Of a DNA stretch of 64,000 bases, positions 1-12,559 are shown piece after piece. The position numbers and the translations under genes are program-made. Source of the stretch: Neisseria mucosa (GTDB lineage Bacteria > Pseudomonadota > Gammaproteobacteria > Burkholderiales > Neisseriaceae). The first letter of the stretch is position 1; each line of letters begins with the position of its first letter. The notes beneath the pieces were generated by a model. That model saw nothing but the letters and a program-made list of their open reading frames with translations, was not told the DNA's origin and ran no database searches. The stretch is from contig NZ_CP053939.1 of NCBI RefSeq assembly GCF_013267835.1, positions 62,001 to 126,000 of the forward strand, in the 5' to 3' direction.

Positions 1-1368
1 GCAGTTTCGCTGTTGGCGGCATGTGCGCCTTTCGGCAAACAGTCGCCTTTGGATGAGACAACAGCCTATCCGCTGCCGCAAGGCCAATCTGCCGCTACTG
101 CCCAAGACGGCTGGTGGATGAAGCTGAAAGATGAAAAATTAAACAATTTGATTGCTTCCGCCATTCAGACGTCTACCAATCTGCGTGTCGTCAAGGCAAG
201 GTTTGAGCAGGCTCAGGCGCAGCTGGGCGTTGTAGGAGCCGCAAACAAACCGCAAGTCGGCTTGGGTGTTACAGGTCTGGGTGCTTATGTTTCACCCAAA
301 CCTCAAGCCGGTATGATCGATACCGACCATACATTGGTTTTGGCGAACGCAGCCTTGCAAGGCAGCTTGGTTTTTGACTTTTGGGGTAAAAACCGAGAGC
401 AGATTCAAGCCGTTTTGGGAAAAAGCCGGGCGGCGGTATATGAAGCGCAGCATGTCCGCACCGAGCTGGCTCATGCCGTTGCTGCACAATATTTTGCGTG
501 GCAGATGGCGACAGAACAACTGGCGCTGCTGGATACGCGTATAGAGCTGGCGGATAAAGCATTGAAACTGATGCAACAACGCGTTAAAGCGCAGCTGGCG
601 CCTGCTGATGCGTTGCACGCTCTGGAAATGGCGCAACAACAATTGCAGCTTGAAAAATCGGCATGGACTCAGAAAAACGAGAAAATCCGCAACAGTTTGG
701 CTGTATTGACCGGCCGTGTACCGGGCGCATTGAATGGACAAGTTCCGGAAAAAATGGCGGCTGTGCCGTCATTGCCAGTTAGCCGTATTGAAGCGGATTT
801 GCTGGCGGCCCGCCCTGATATCGCGGCACAAAAAGCCTTGCTTGAAGAGAAATGGCATATCGTCAAATCAACCGAAGCAGAGTTTTATCCGAATATTGAG
901 TTGAAAGTTTTGGCAGGCATGACGCATATTGATGCGTTCAATCTGATTCGCGGACGGACATCCGGTATGTTGGGCATTGTTCCGGCTTTGAATCTGCCAT
1001 TGTTTACTTCCGGCGCGCTGCAATCCAAATTGGCAGGCAAACGCGCCCAATATAACGAGCAGGTTGCCGTGTACGACCAAACTGTTTTGAACGCCATGCG
1101 TTCGGCGGCAGATGCCGTCGTAGATTATCAAAGCTTGAAAAGTCGACAAGATACTTGGAACAAGATGGTCAATATTGCAGATAAATCTGTGCAAAATGCG
1201 AAAGGACGCGTTCGTGCAGGCTTGGATAACGGCTTGACTGCCTTGCAAAAACAAGACGAAGCTGTGCGTACGAAAATGTCGGCAGTCCAATACCATGCAG
1301 AATATCTGACAGCTTGGAGTAACCTCAATGCCCAATTGGGCGGAGGCTTTAAATTAAATAAGAAATAA
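1..1368 (+). CDS. Outer-membrane efflux lipoprotein, NodT/TolC family (5' end outside window)
   Basis: The frame is open from base 1 and begins inside the signal peptide. A lipobox (Leu-Ala-Ala-Cys) is visible around residues 5-8 of the visible part, so the true start lies upstream. The mature protein (about 450 residues) has the two tandem outer-membrane-efflux repeats of TolC-like factors, with long Ala/Gln-rich helical stretches and a C-terminal helical segment rich in Lys, Gln and Ala. It would form the trimeric outer-membrane channel for the FarA/FarB-like pump encoded just downstream on the same strand. Gonococcal FarAB is known to use MtrE instead, so a dedicated channel gene here is notable. 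NodT-family membership is secure; the pairing with FarAB is inferred from position. Confidence 0.9.
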   Translation, partial: AVSLLAACAPFGKQSPLDETTAYPLPQGQSAATAQDGWWMKLKDEKLNNLIASAIQTSTNLRVVKARFEQAQAQLGVVGAANKPQVGLGVTGLGAYVSPKPQAGMIDTDHTLVLANAALQGSLVFDFWGKNREQIQAVLGKSRAAVYEAQHVRTELAHAVAAQYFAWQMATEQLALLDTRIELADKALKLMQQRVKAQLAPADALHALEMAQQQLQLEKSAWTQKNEKIRNSLAVLTGRVPGALNGQVPEKMAAVPSLPVSRIEADLLAARPDIAAQKALLEEKWHIVKSTEAEFYPNIELKVLAGMTHIDAFNLIRGRTSGMLGIVPALNLPLFTSGALQSKLAGKRAQYNEQVAVYDQTVLNAMRSAADAVVDYQSLKSRQDTWNKMVNIADKSVQNAKGRVRAGLDNGLTALQKQDEAVRTKMSAVQYHAEYLTAWSNLNAQLGGGFKLNKK

Positions 1369-1385
1369 ACGGTTTATCAAACGGC

Positions 1386-1418
1386 AGGCCGTCTGAAAGT
1401 GATTTCAGACGGCCTTTT
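1386..1418 (+). terminator. DUS-pair terminator after the efflux lipoprotein gene
   Basis: AGGCCGTCTGAA (1386-1397) and its inverse (1404-1415) form a 12-bp stem followed by TTTT. This is the common Neisseria arrangement in which two uptake sequences make an intrinsic terminator. It lies 18 bases after the stop codon. Confidence 0.8.
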
Positions 1419-1494
1419 GCTTACCTTATTTACATTTGCTACCGGAAGAAATTATTGTAATGAATAGAGTGTAACTATAAAATATGACCCTTTA

Positions 1495-1509
1495 GCGCGT
1501 TAAACGCGC
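1495..1509. promoter_or_regulatory. Perfect 15-base palindrome upstream of farA, candidate operator
   Basis: GCGCGTTAAACGCGC is a perfect inverted repeat around one central base, about 85 bases before the farA start and just downstream of a possible -10 (TATAAA, 1476-1481). Neisserial farAB is controlled by the MarR-family repressor FarR, and MarR proteins bind short palindromes. Assigning this site to FarR is inference only. Confidence 0.35.
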
Positions 1510-1593
1510 GTATTGGGGGCTGATGGTATAAGTCAGCTACCCGACAGGACAATAATATCGTTATCACATGTGCAGAATTTAAAGTTGGGACTT

Positions 1594-2784
1594 ATGGATA
1601 CTCAATCAGAAAAAAATAATGTCCAAAATGAAACGGAAGTAGCCGCTTCCGGCGCAAAAACGCATCGCAAACGCAATTTGGTTATCGTTACACTCCTATT
1701 CCTTATTACGGCAACCGTAGTTGCTTTGGCGTATTTCCTGTTTTGGCAGCATGAAGAAGAAACGGAAGATGCTTATGTGGCCGGTCATTTGGTGATGATT
1801 ACGCCGCAGGTGAACGGCACGGTGCGCAAAGTCATGTATGACGATACGGATGTCGTGAAAAAAGGCGATGTTTTGGTGGCTTTGGACGACAGCGATTTTC
1901 AGCTGGCATACGATCGCGCGCAAAATGAATTGATTCAGGCCATCCGTCAAAATAAACAGCAAACTGCGGTCAATTCAAAAGCCAAAGCGCAAGTATTGTT
2001 GCGCAAAGCCGATTTGGCCCGTGCGCAAGCCGATTTGCGCCGCCGCGAATCTTTGGCGGGTACGGAAGCGGTTTCCGGCGAAGAACTCAGCCATGCACGC
2101 GCCGCTGTGGTTCAGGCTCAGGCTGCATTGAAAGCGGTTGAGGCGGAAGAAGTTTCTGCTCAGGCAGCGTTGGGCAGCAATATTCCGCTGCGCCAACAAC
2201 CGGCGGTTCAGACGGCCATCAGCCACATCAAAGACGCTTGGCTGAATCTGCAACGTACGCAAATCCGTTCGCCAATCAGCGGTCAAATTGCCAAACGCAA
2301 TGTCCAAGTCGGTCAACGTATCGCGCAAGGTACGCCGATGATGGCCGTTGTACCTCTGTCTGAATTGTGGGTGGATGCCAACTTTAAAGAATCGCAACTG
2401 CGCAAAATGAAAATCGGCCAGCCTGTTGAAATGACAGCCGATTTGTACGGCAGCAAAGTGGTTTACCATGGCAAGGTAATGGGCTTGTCGGCCGGTACGG
2501 GCAGCGCGTTCTCATTACTGCCGGCACAAAACGCAACGGGCAACTGGATTAAAGTTGTGCAACGTGTACCGGTGCGTATCAGTTTGGATGCTAAAGAATT
2601 GCAACAAAATCCGCTCCGTGTCGGTTTGTCGATGACTGTTAAAGTCGATGTTGCCGAGAAGGGCAGCGGTAAAGCCATGACTGCCGAAGCAGAACGAAAT
2701 ACTGCGCTGCCGGAAACGGAAAGTGTGGATTGGAAAGCCGCCGATGCTTTAGTCGATAAAATCTTCGAGCAATATGCAAAATAA
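1594..2784 (+). CDS. farA: FarA-like membrane fusion protein (HlyD/EmrA family)
   Basis: This 396-residue periplasmic adaptor links an inner-membrane MFS pump to an outer-membrane channel; FarAB exports long-chain fatty acids. The N-terminus is cytoplasmic and basic, followed by one membrane segment at about residues 30-52. A biotinyl-lipoyl-like half (TPQVNGTV near residue 68), a long alpha-hairpin of Ala/Gln/Arg repeats, the second lipoyl half with the signature RSPISGQIAKRNV, and a beta-barrel follow. The ATG at 1594 is preferred because TTGGGA precedes it and the protein then starts at the expected place; an in-frame TTG at 1513 would only add a poor leader. farB follows after about 100 bases. 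Confidence 0.9.
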   Translation: MDTQSEKNNVQNETEVAASGAKTHRKRNLVIVTLLFLITATVVALAYFLFWQHEEETEDAYVAGHLVMITPQVNGTVRKVMYDDTDVVKKGDVLVALDDSDFQLAYDRAQNELIQAIRQNKQQTAVNSKAKAQVLLRKADLARAQADLRRRESLAGTEAVSGEELSHARAAVVQAQAALKAVEAEEVSAQAALGSNIPLRQQPAVQTAISHIKDAWLNLQRTQIRSPISGQIAKRNVQVGQRIAQGTPMMAVVPLSELWVDANFKESQLRKMKIGQPVEMTADLYGSKVVYHGKVMGLSAGTGSAFSLLPAQNATGNWIKVVQRVPVRISLDAKELQQNPLRVGLSMTVKVDVAEKGSGKAMTAEAERNTALPETESVDWKAADALVDKIFEQYAK

Positions 2785-2788
2785 TCTT

Positions 2789-2832
2789 TTCAGACGGCCT
2801 GGGTCTTTTATTGAAGGCTCAGGCCGTCTGAA
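2789..2832. repeat. Outward-facing DUS pair between farA and farB
   Basis: The inverse uptake sequence (2789-2800) and a forward AGGCCGTCTGAA (2821-2832) can pair over 13 bp with a 20-base loop. No T-run follows, so it is a weak terminator at best and may leave farB co-transcribed with farA. Confidence 0.6.
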
Positions 2833-2885
2833 ACATTGATTCTCTTCAATCGACCGCTTTGGCGGTTGTCTTATAGTTTAAAAAT

Positions 2886-4412
2886 ATGAATTATCCGCCG
2901 TTACAAGGGTTTAAGCTGGTGTTGGCAACGTTGGCGCTCAGCTTGGCCGTATTTATGGAAGTCTTGGACAGCACCATCGCCAACGTCGCCGTGCCCGTTA
3001 TCGCAGGAGATTTGGGTGCGGCGACCACGCAGGGCACTTGGGTGATTACCTCATTTGCCGTAGCCAATGCCATTTCTGTCCCCCTGACCGGCTTTTTGGC
3101 CAAGCGGTTTGGCGAGGTTAAAATCTTTATTGCTGCCGTGATTGGTTTTGTCGTAACGTCATGGCTGTGTGGTATGGCGCATAATCTTCAAGCCTTGGTT
3201 TTTTTCCGTGTATTGCAAGGCTTCATCGCCGGGCCATTGATTCCCTTGTCACAAAGCCTGTTGATGGCTTCCTATCCGCCTGAAAAACGAACATTGGCAC
3301 TGGCCTTATGGGCGATGACCGTCGTTGTTGCCCCTGTATTGGGGCCGATTTTGGGCGGTTGGATTTCTGACAACTGGCATTGGGGATGGATTTTCTTTAT
3401 CAATATCCCAATCGGGGTTTTATCCGCTTCCATCGCTTGGAAACAGCTTAGACACAGGGAAACCGAAATCGTCAGGGCGCCGATTGATTACGTCGGGCTG
3501 GTGTTGATGATTGTCGGTGTCGGCGCATTGCAAATGATGCTTGATAGGGGCAAGGAATTGGACTGGTTTGCCTCGGAAGAGATTATCGTTTTGGGCGTTA
3601 CCGCTTTGGTGTTTCTGACCTATTTTATTGTTTGGGAGCTGGGCGAGAAATACCCGATTGTCGATTTGTCATTGTTTAAAAATAGAAACTTCACGATAGG
3701 CGTTGTTGCCACATCGTTGGGCTTTATGGTCTATATGGGCACATTGACCCTGCTGCCTTTGGTGTTGCAATCAAATCTCGGCTATACCGCTACTTGGGCC
3801 GGTTTGGCTGCTGCACCGGTAGGTTTTCTGCCGATTATTTTATCGCCGATTATCGGTAAGTTTGGTAATCGCGTCGATATGCGCCTGTTTGTCAGTGCCA
3901 GCTTCTTAGTGTTTGCCTACACATTCCATTGGCGAACCGATTTTTATGCCGGTATGGATATGAGCAACGTCGTTTGGCCGCAATTTTGGCAGGGTTTAGG
4001 CGTAGCCATGTTCTTCCTGCCTTTGACCAGTATCACGCTATCGCATATGAAAGGCAACCAAATTGCCTCGGCCAGTAGCCTGTCTAACTTCTTGCGTGTC
4101 TTTATGGGCGGTGTCGGAGTATCCGTTGTCAGCACCATGTGGGAACGGCGCGAAGCTCTGCATCATACTCAGCTGACCGAACATATCAATTCATTGTCCT
4201 CAATCAGCAACCAATCTATTCAAGGCATGATGGCCAATGGTCTGAGCAAAGAGCAAGCCCTGGCTGCGATAAATAGCACCATTTCCCAACAAGGCTTTAT
4301 TATTGGCTCAAATGAAATCTTCTTGGCAGGCAGCATTATATTCATCAGCATGATCCCCATTATTTGGCTGGCAAGACCACCATTTAACGGCTCCAGTGGG
4401 GGAGGACATTAA
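2886..4412 (+). CDS. farB: FarB-like MFS efflux pump (DHA2, 14-TM, EmrB/QacA family)
   Basis: This 508-residue inner-membrane drug/proton antiporter would be the fatty-acid or hydrophobic-compound pump of the FarAB system. It has the DHA2 motif LDSTIANVAVPVIAGDLG in TM1 (about residues 27-44), motif A (GFLAKRFGEVK) after TM2, and the antiporter motif C in TM5 (VLGPILGGW, about residues 152-160). Fourteen hydrophobic segments can be traced, with a large periplasmic loop before the last one. No convincing ribosome-binding site is seen before the ATG. It ends just before a DUS-pair terminator shared with convergent thrB. Confidence 0.9.
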   Translation: MNYPPLQGFKLVLATLALSLAVFMEVLDSTIANVAVPVIAGDLGAATTQGTWVITSFAVANAISVPLTGFLAKRFGEVKIFIAAVIGFVVTSWLCGMAHNLQALVFFRVLQGFIAGPLIPLSQSLLMASYPPEKRTLALALWAMTVVVAPVLGPILGGWISDNWHWGWIFFINIPIGVLSASIAWKQLRHRETEIVRAPIDYVGLVLMIVGVGALQMMLDRGKELDWFASEEIIVLGVTALVFLTYFIVWELGEKYPIVDLSLFKNRNFTIGVVATSLGFMVYMGTLTLLPLVLQSNLGYTATWAGLAAAPVGFLPIILSPIIGKFGNRVDMRLFVSASFLVFAYTFHWRTDFYAGMDMSNVVWPQFWQGLGVAMFFLPLTSITLSHMKGNQIASASSLSNFLRVFMGGVGVSVVSTMWERREALHHTQLTEHINSLSSISNQSIQGMMANGLSKEQALAAINSTISQQGFIIGSNEIFLAGSIIFISMIPIIWLARPPFNGSSGGGH

Positions 4413-4413
4413 A

Positions 4414-4446
4414 TAAAAGGCCGTCTGAATTTCAGACGGCCTTTTA
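4414..4446. terminator. Bidirectional DUS-pair terminator between farB and thrB
   Basis: AGGCCGTCTGAA (4418-4429) and its inverse (4431-4442) are almost touching, with A-run and T-run on the outer sides, so the hairpin can stop transcription from both converging genes. Confidence 0.8.
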
Positions 4447-4454
4447 TCTATATA

Positions 4455-5372
4455 TTATTTAAGACTCAATAACAGATCTCTAAATGCATTCGGATCTTTA
4501 ATAAATGTCATTTCGCCTGATTGAGGAAAATGGAAATCCAGCAGGCGGGACACCCAGAAACGGATACATCCGGCTCTTTGTGCAGTAGGGAAATATACAC
4601 GTTCTTCATCAGATAAAGGACGTACGCTTTCATAGCCATGGATAAAAGCATCATAAAGAGCAGAGTCTAATTTATTATCGGCTGTCCGCGCCCAGTCGTT
4701 AACTGCAATGGCCAAGTCGTACATAAAATTACCATTGCACGCATAATAAAAATCGATAAAGCCGGAAACTTCATCTCCATTAAGCAGTACATTGTCTTTA
4801 AATAAATCGGCATGGATAATACCGGAAGGCAAATGTTCTCCAAGATTTTCATCTAAAGCAGCAATTTCAGCTTGAAGCAGTTTGGCATCTTCGCTATCTA
4901 AAACCGGGAGTAACTGGGTGCAGGCATCATGCCACCAGCCATCATAACGAGGATTTTTCATTTTTAAAGGAAAATCTTGGCCGGCTAAATGCATTTTGGC
5001 TAACATCGCACCAGTGTGGAAACATTGAGCCTCAGTCGGCCAGCCGGTATCGGAGCCATTCAAACAGGTCACCAAACAAGCAGGTTTTCCGGCTAAAATA
5101 GAATGCAGTCCACCATCTTTACGAGCAATCGGAGCAGCGCAGGCAACGCCATTTTGGCTCAAGTGTTGGTTTAGCTCTAAAAAGAAAGGCAGTTCCTCTG
5201 ATTTTAAAACCTCAAAAACAGTCAATACATAACGACCGGTTGAGGTAGTCAGAAAATAATTACTGTTAGTAATCCCTTGGGCAATTCCCTGCAAAGAGAC
5301 AAAATCTCCCAAATCATATTGCAGCAAGAAATCGCGCATTTGAGCGTCGGAAACACTGGTATAGACAGACAT
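4455..5372 (-). CDS. thrB: Homoserine kinase (aminoglycoside-phosphotransferase fold)
   Basis: This 305-residue cytoplasmic kinase phosphorylates L-homoserine in threonine synthesis. It belongs to the APH/choline-kinase fold type found in beta-proteobacteria and Pseudomonas, not the GHMP type of E. coli. The Brenner-type catalytic loop [11 protein letters not shown] lies near residue 187, followed by the metal-binding [11 protein letters not shown] segment near residue 204. The length matches the family. It stands alone on the minus strand, convergent with farB and divergent from the rRNA operon. Confidence 0.93.
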   Translation of the reverse strand: MSVYTSVSDAQMRDFLLQYDLGDFVSLQGIAQGITNSNYFLTTSTGRYVLTVFEVLKSEELPFFLELNQHLSQNGVACAAPIARKDGGLHSILAGKPACLVTCLNGSDTGWPTEAQCFHTGAMLAKMHLAGQDFPLKMKNPRYDGWWHDACTQLLPVLDSEDAKLLQAEIAALDENLGEHLPSGIIHADLFKDNVLLNGDEVSGFIDFYYACNGNFMYDLAIAVNDWARTADNKLDSALYDAFIHGYESVRPLSDEERVYFPTAQRAGCIRFWVSRLLDFHFPQSGEMTFIKDPNAFRDLLLSLK

Positions 5373-5462
5373 AGCAAACTCGAAGCTGAAATAAAATCAA
5401 AGAAACATCATACCAAAAAACAAGCGGCAACAATATAAATTAAAGCATAGGTCAAATTCAAA

Positions 5463-5493
5463 AGGCCGTCTGAAATACTCTTTCAGACGGCCT
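5463..5493. repeat. DUS pair upstream of thrB
   Basis: Inverted AGGCCGTCTGAA copies at 5463-5474 and 5482-5493 can form a hairpin in the divergent region between thrB and the rRNA promoters, where it may insulate the two units. The base run to 5616 is AT-rich and holds no gene; its A/T tracts just before the rRNA promoters could act as UP elements. Confidence 0.7.
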
Positions 5494-5616
5494 TAGTATT
5501 GAACCGGGTTGGATTTGGGAAGCGAATAGGGAAGATTTGAGGTGTTTTTAGAAAAATAAAAAACCTGTTAAAACAGGGGAGTGATTAAATTTTTGAAAAT
5601 AATTTTGCGAAAGGTG

Positions 5617-5645
5617 TTGACTGGTTTTGTTGGGAGGCGTATAGT
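5617..5645 (+). promoter_or_regulatory. rRNA operon promoter, upstream copy
   Basis: TTGACT (5617-5622) and TATAGT (5640-5645) are separated by 17 bases, with A/T-rich sequence just upstream. It is one of two tandem sigma-70-type promoters before the 16S gene. Confidence 0.7.
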
Positions 5646-5725
5646 TCGGTTTTTCGCTGCTGACGCGGTGAAGAAAACGAAGCAGACAGTATAACACAGT
5701 TGGTTGAAATTTTCGATAATTTTAG

Positions 5726-5753
5726 TTGACTTTTGAAAATTGTACTGTATAAT
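5726..5753 (+). promoter_or_regulatory. rRNA operon promoter, downstream copy
   Basis: TTGACT (5726-5731) and a perfect TATAAT (5748-5753) are separated by 16 bases. A boxA-like GCTCTTTAAAAA follows at 5761-5772, consistent with antitermination of rRNA transcription. Confidence 0.8.
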
Positions 5754-5777
5754 TCGATTCGCTCTTTAAAAAACAGA

Positions 5778-5799
5778 TTACCGATAAGTGTGAGTGCAT
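5778..5799 (+). other. 16S pre-rRNA processing stem, 5' arm
   Basis: These 22 bases pair with 7457-7478 after the 16S gene with only one G-U wobble, giving the long duplex that RNase III cuts to release pre-16S rRNA. Confidence 0.8.
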
Positions 5800-5894
5800 T
5801 AGGCCTCACACTGTTTGAAAGACAGACAAGATGATGTTTTAGACATTGTCCTGTCGGTTTCTTTGAAGCAGACCAGAAGTTATAAGTTAGAGAT

Positions 5895-7439
<1,545 letters not shown>

Positions 7440-7456
7440 GAGAAAGAAGAGGTCTG

Positions 7457-7478
7457 ATGCATTCACACTTATCGGTAA
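7457..7478 (+). other. 16S pre-rRNA processing stem, 3' arm
   Basis: Complementary to 5778-5799, as expected for the RNase III processing duplex around 16S rRNA. Confidence 0.8.
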
Positions 7479-7540
7479 ACTGTAAAGATGCGGAAGAGGA
7501 AAGCTTGAGTGAAGACAAGATTCGCTTAAGAAGAGAATCC

Positions 7541-7617
<77 letters not shown>

Positions 7618-7622
7618 AGAAC

Positions 7623-7698
7623 GGGGGCATAGCTCAGTTGGTAGAGCACCTGCTTTGCAAGCAGGGGGTCATCGGTTCGATCCCGTTTGCCTCCACCA
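7623..7698 (+). tRNA. tRNA-Ala (TGC)
   Basis: The 76-base cloverleaf has anticodon TGC at 7656-7658, T-loop GTTCGAT and an encoded CCA. It is five bases behind tRNA-Ile in the rRNA spacer. Confidence 0.97.
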
Positions 7699-8046
7699 AG
7701 CACTTTACAAATTAAAGGAAGCCTGCTATACTTAGCAGCTTATTTTGATTTGCGAAGTGAAATATCGACGCATCGATCTTTAACAAATTGGAAAGCCGAA
7801 ATCAACAAACAAAGACAATGCGTTTGTTTTGATTTTTTATTCTTTGCAAAGGATAAAGAATCTCTCGCAAGAGAAAAGAAAACAAACACAGTATTTGGGT
7901 GATGATTGTATCGACTTAATCCTGAAACACAAAAGGCAGGATTAAGACACAACAAGCAGTAAGCTTTATCAAAGTAGGAATTTCAAGTTTGCTTCCCTAG
8001 TCAACGGGTAGGCAAACGAAGTCAGAGAGGTTCTTGAAATGATAGA
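7699..8046 (+). other. 16S-23S spacer after tRNA-Ala, with boxA and 23S processing arm
   Basis: This stretch of about 350 bases holds no gene. It has a boxA-like antitermination site (ATCTTTAACAAAT, 7776-7788), a large A/T-rich inverted repeat (GTTTGTTTT ... AAAACAAAC, about 7822-7889), and the 5' arm of the 23S processing stem at 8028-8052, which pairs with 10926-10950 at 23 of 25 positions. Confidence 0.75.
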
Positions 8047-10925
<2,879 letters not shown>

Positions 10926-10934
<9 letters not shown>

Positions 10935-10950
10935 ATCATTTGAAGAACTT
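10926..10950 (+). other. 23S pre-rRNA processing stem, 3' arm
   Basis: Complementary to 8028-8052 at 23 of 25 positions, forming the RNase III duplex around 23S rRNA. Confidence 0.75.
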
Positions 10951-11030
10951 CAAATAATAAAAGCTTACTGACTGATTCAGTCATCACCATTTATACCGAT
11001 TAAGGCTTTACCGATTTGTAACAGTTTAAG

Positions 11031-11144
11031 TTTGGCGGCCATAGCGAGTTGGTCCCACGCCTTCCCATCCCGAACAGGACCGTGAAACGACTCAGCGCCG
11101 ATGATAGTGTGGTTCTTCCATGTGAAAGTAGGTCACCGCCAAAC
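11031..11144 (+). rRNA. 5S ribosomal RNA
   Basis: About 114 bases. TTTGGCGG at the start pairs with CCGCCAAA at the end (terminal helix), and the conserved CCATCCCGAACAGG loop and GAAAGTAGGTCACCGCC helix are present. It is the last gene of the rRNA operon. Confidence 0.95.
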
Positions 11145-11154
11145 ACCCATTCCG

Positions 11155-11184
11155 AAGCCCCCGACTGATGTCGGGGGCTTTTTA
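11155..11184 (+). terminator. rRNA operon terminator
   Basis: AGCCCCCGAC (11156-11165), loop TGAT and GTCGGGGGCT (11170-11179) form a 10-bp G/C-rich stem followed by TTTTT, a strong intrinsic terminator directly behind 5S. Confidence 0.9.
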
Positions 11185-11525
11185 CATGCCTGTCGTTTCT
11201 GTCGGTTTGGCGGCAGAATTGGGATAATGGGTGTTGGGGTCAAACATTGGGATAGTGATGTACCGGTGTTTATGGAGTATTTGTGCATCTTGGTATTGGA
11301 ATCGGAAATATTTATCCTGTTGTTATTCTTGCACAAAAGTACCGAAAGTTACGGTTAACCGTTTGGAATGTTTGAAATCGAACGGTATTTGCGTTAATAT
11401 GTCGTATGCATTTATATGGAATGGGGCCGTGTTCTACTGTCGATGTGGCAGTGTCGGCGGGGTGGGTAAAACCGTCCTGCAGACGGCCCGGTTGATTCAA
11501 TCTGACACGTTATAGGAAAACCCTG
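11185..11525 (+). promoter_or_regulatory. comE upstream region
   Basis: No convincing gene is seen in these 340 bases. A possible promoter is TTGCGT (11389-11394), 17 bases, TTATAT (11412-11417), which would drive comE. A degenerate uptake-like stretch (GCAGACGGCCC, about 11480-11490) lies nearer the start codon. Confidence 0.35.
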
Positions 11526-11813
11526 ATGAAGAAATTTTTATTTGGTGTATTTGCCGCCATGTGTACGGCGTTCTCTTTGGCTGCCGTGAACGTCAATACC
11601 GCCTCTTCTGCGGAACTGGAGGCATTACCGGGTATCGGCCCGGCTAAGGCGAAGGCGATTGTGGAATACCGTCAGAAGAACGGTGCGTTCAAATCGGTGG
11701 AGGAGCTGAAAAACGTGAAGGGCATCGGTGATGCGGTGCTGAACAAGTTGAAGGCGGAGGCGACGGTTTCTTCTGCCGCGCCTAAGGCCGCCCAGCCTGC
11801 CGTGAAAAAATAA
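11526..11813 (+). CDS. comE: ComE, periplasmic competence DNA-binding protein (ComEA-like)
   Basis: This 95-residue protein binds incoming DNA in the periplasm during transformation. An N-terminal signal peptide (residues 1 to about 19) is followed by the ComEA helix-hairpin-helix pair: ALPGIGPAKAKAIVEYR (about residues 33-49) and NVKGIGDAVLNKL (about residues 63-75). The tail is Ala/Pro/Lys-rich. An AGGAAA site precedes the ATG. In N. gonorrhoeae and N. meningitidis several comE copies are known, each downstream of an rRNA operon, and this one is in exactly that position. Further copies would therefore be expected outside this window. Confidence 0.95.
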   Translation: MKKFLFGVFAAMCTAFSLAAVNVNTASSAELEALPGIGPAKAKAIVEYRQKNGAFKSVEELKNVKGIGDAVLNKLKAEATVSSAAPKAAQPAVKK

Positions 11814-11831
11814 GCCGGACTCTGCCTATAT

Positions 11832-11880
11832 GCCGCCCTGCGGCCGAACCGTTTGCCGGTTGGGCCCGGGGCGGCTTTGT
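11832..11880 (+). terminator. comE terminator
   Basis: A compound hairpin: outer stem GCCGCCC/GGGCGGC, middle CGGCC/GGCCCG and inner AACCG/CGGTT, followed by TTTGTTT. It is strongly G/C-rich and has no uptake sequence, unlike most terminators here. Confidence 0.65.
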
Positions 11881-11988
11881 TTGGGGGCGGGGATGAAGCT
11901 TGAACCAGTGGGGGCTTCCGTTGGGTAAAGGGATAAACGGATAGGACGCCTATTGGATAGGGATATAAAAGATAAAGGGAAGAAAGAT

Positions 11989-12483
11989 ATGTACTTAAAG
12001 GCATTTGACGGAAAACGGAATGGGGCAACTGTGCAGAGGGGGTATTCTTTGGTACAGCTGTTGGTGGTGATGCTGCTGGTTTCGATCTTGGCGGCGGCGG
12101 CCTTTACGGCCTATCGGGAATCGGTCCGCTCGGCCAACCTGCGTGCGGCGCATGCCGCGCTGCTGGAAAATGCGCGCTTTATGGAGCAGTTCTATGCGAA
12201 AAAGGGCAGCTTTAAGCTGACGTCGACGAAGTGGCCGGAATTGCCGGTGAAGGAGGCGGGCGGTTTCTGTATCAGGATGAGCGGCCAGGCTAAGGGTATC
12301 CTGGAGGGTAAGTTTACCTTGAAGGCGGTGGCGCTGGACAGGGAGGCGGAGCCGAGGGTGCTGCGCTTGAACGAGTCGTTGACGGCGGTGGTGTGCGGGA
12401 AGATGAAAGGGAAGGGCAGTTGTACGGACGGCGAGGAGATATTTAGGGGTAATGATGCGGAGTGTAAGCCTTTTATGGGGTGA
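11989..12483 (+). CDS. comP: ComP-like minor type IV pilin, candidate DUS receptor
   Basis: This 164-residue protein has an 18-residue basic leader ending in Gly, then the class III prepilin region YSLVQLLVVMLLV that would be cleaved by PilD and inserted in the membrane. Four cysteines lie in the C-terminal half (around FCIRM, VVCGK, GSCTDG and AECKP), the two-disulfide pattern of ComP. The segment TSTKWPELP followed by GFCIRMSG resembles meningococcal ComP as I recall it. ComP is the pilin that binds the uptake sequence. Mature position 5 is Gln, where type IVa pilins normally have Glu. The ATG at 11989 follows GGGAAGAAAG; the upstream TTG at 11953 is less likely. The family is secure; the ComP assignment is likely. 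Confidence 0.75.
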   Translation: MYLKAFDGKRNGATVQRGYSLVQLLVVMLLVSILAAAAFTAYRESVRSANLRAAHAALLENARFMEQFYAKKGSFKLTSTKWPELPVKEAGGFCIRMSGQAKGILEGKFTLKAVALDREAEPRVLRLNESLTAVVCGKMKGKGSCTDGEEIFRGNDAECKPFMG

Positions 12484-12513
12484 CAATAGGGTGGAATGGA
12501 GATAGGAAAGTAA

Positions 12514-12539
12514 AAAGGACGTGCGCGGGCACGTCCTTT
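12514..12539. terminator. Bidirectional terminator between comP and uppP
   Basis: AAAGGACGTGC, loop GCGG and GCACGTCCTTT make an 11-bp perfect stem with A and T runs outside, placed between converging genes. Confidence 0.8.
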
Positions 12540-12559
12540 GAGGAGAATGAAGGGAGCGA

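Noticed and set aside
11101-11515. Two overlapping 85- and 94-codon frames between 5S and comE
   Set aside because: They start in or next to the 5S gene and terminator and have no ribosome-binding site or recognisable sequence.
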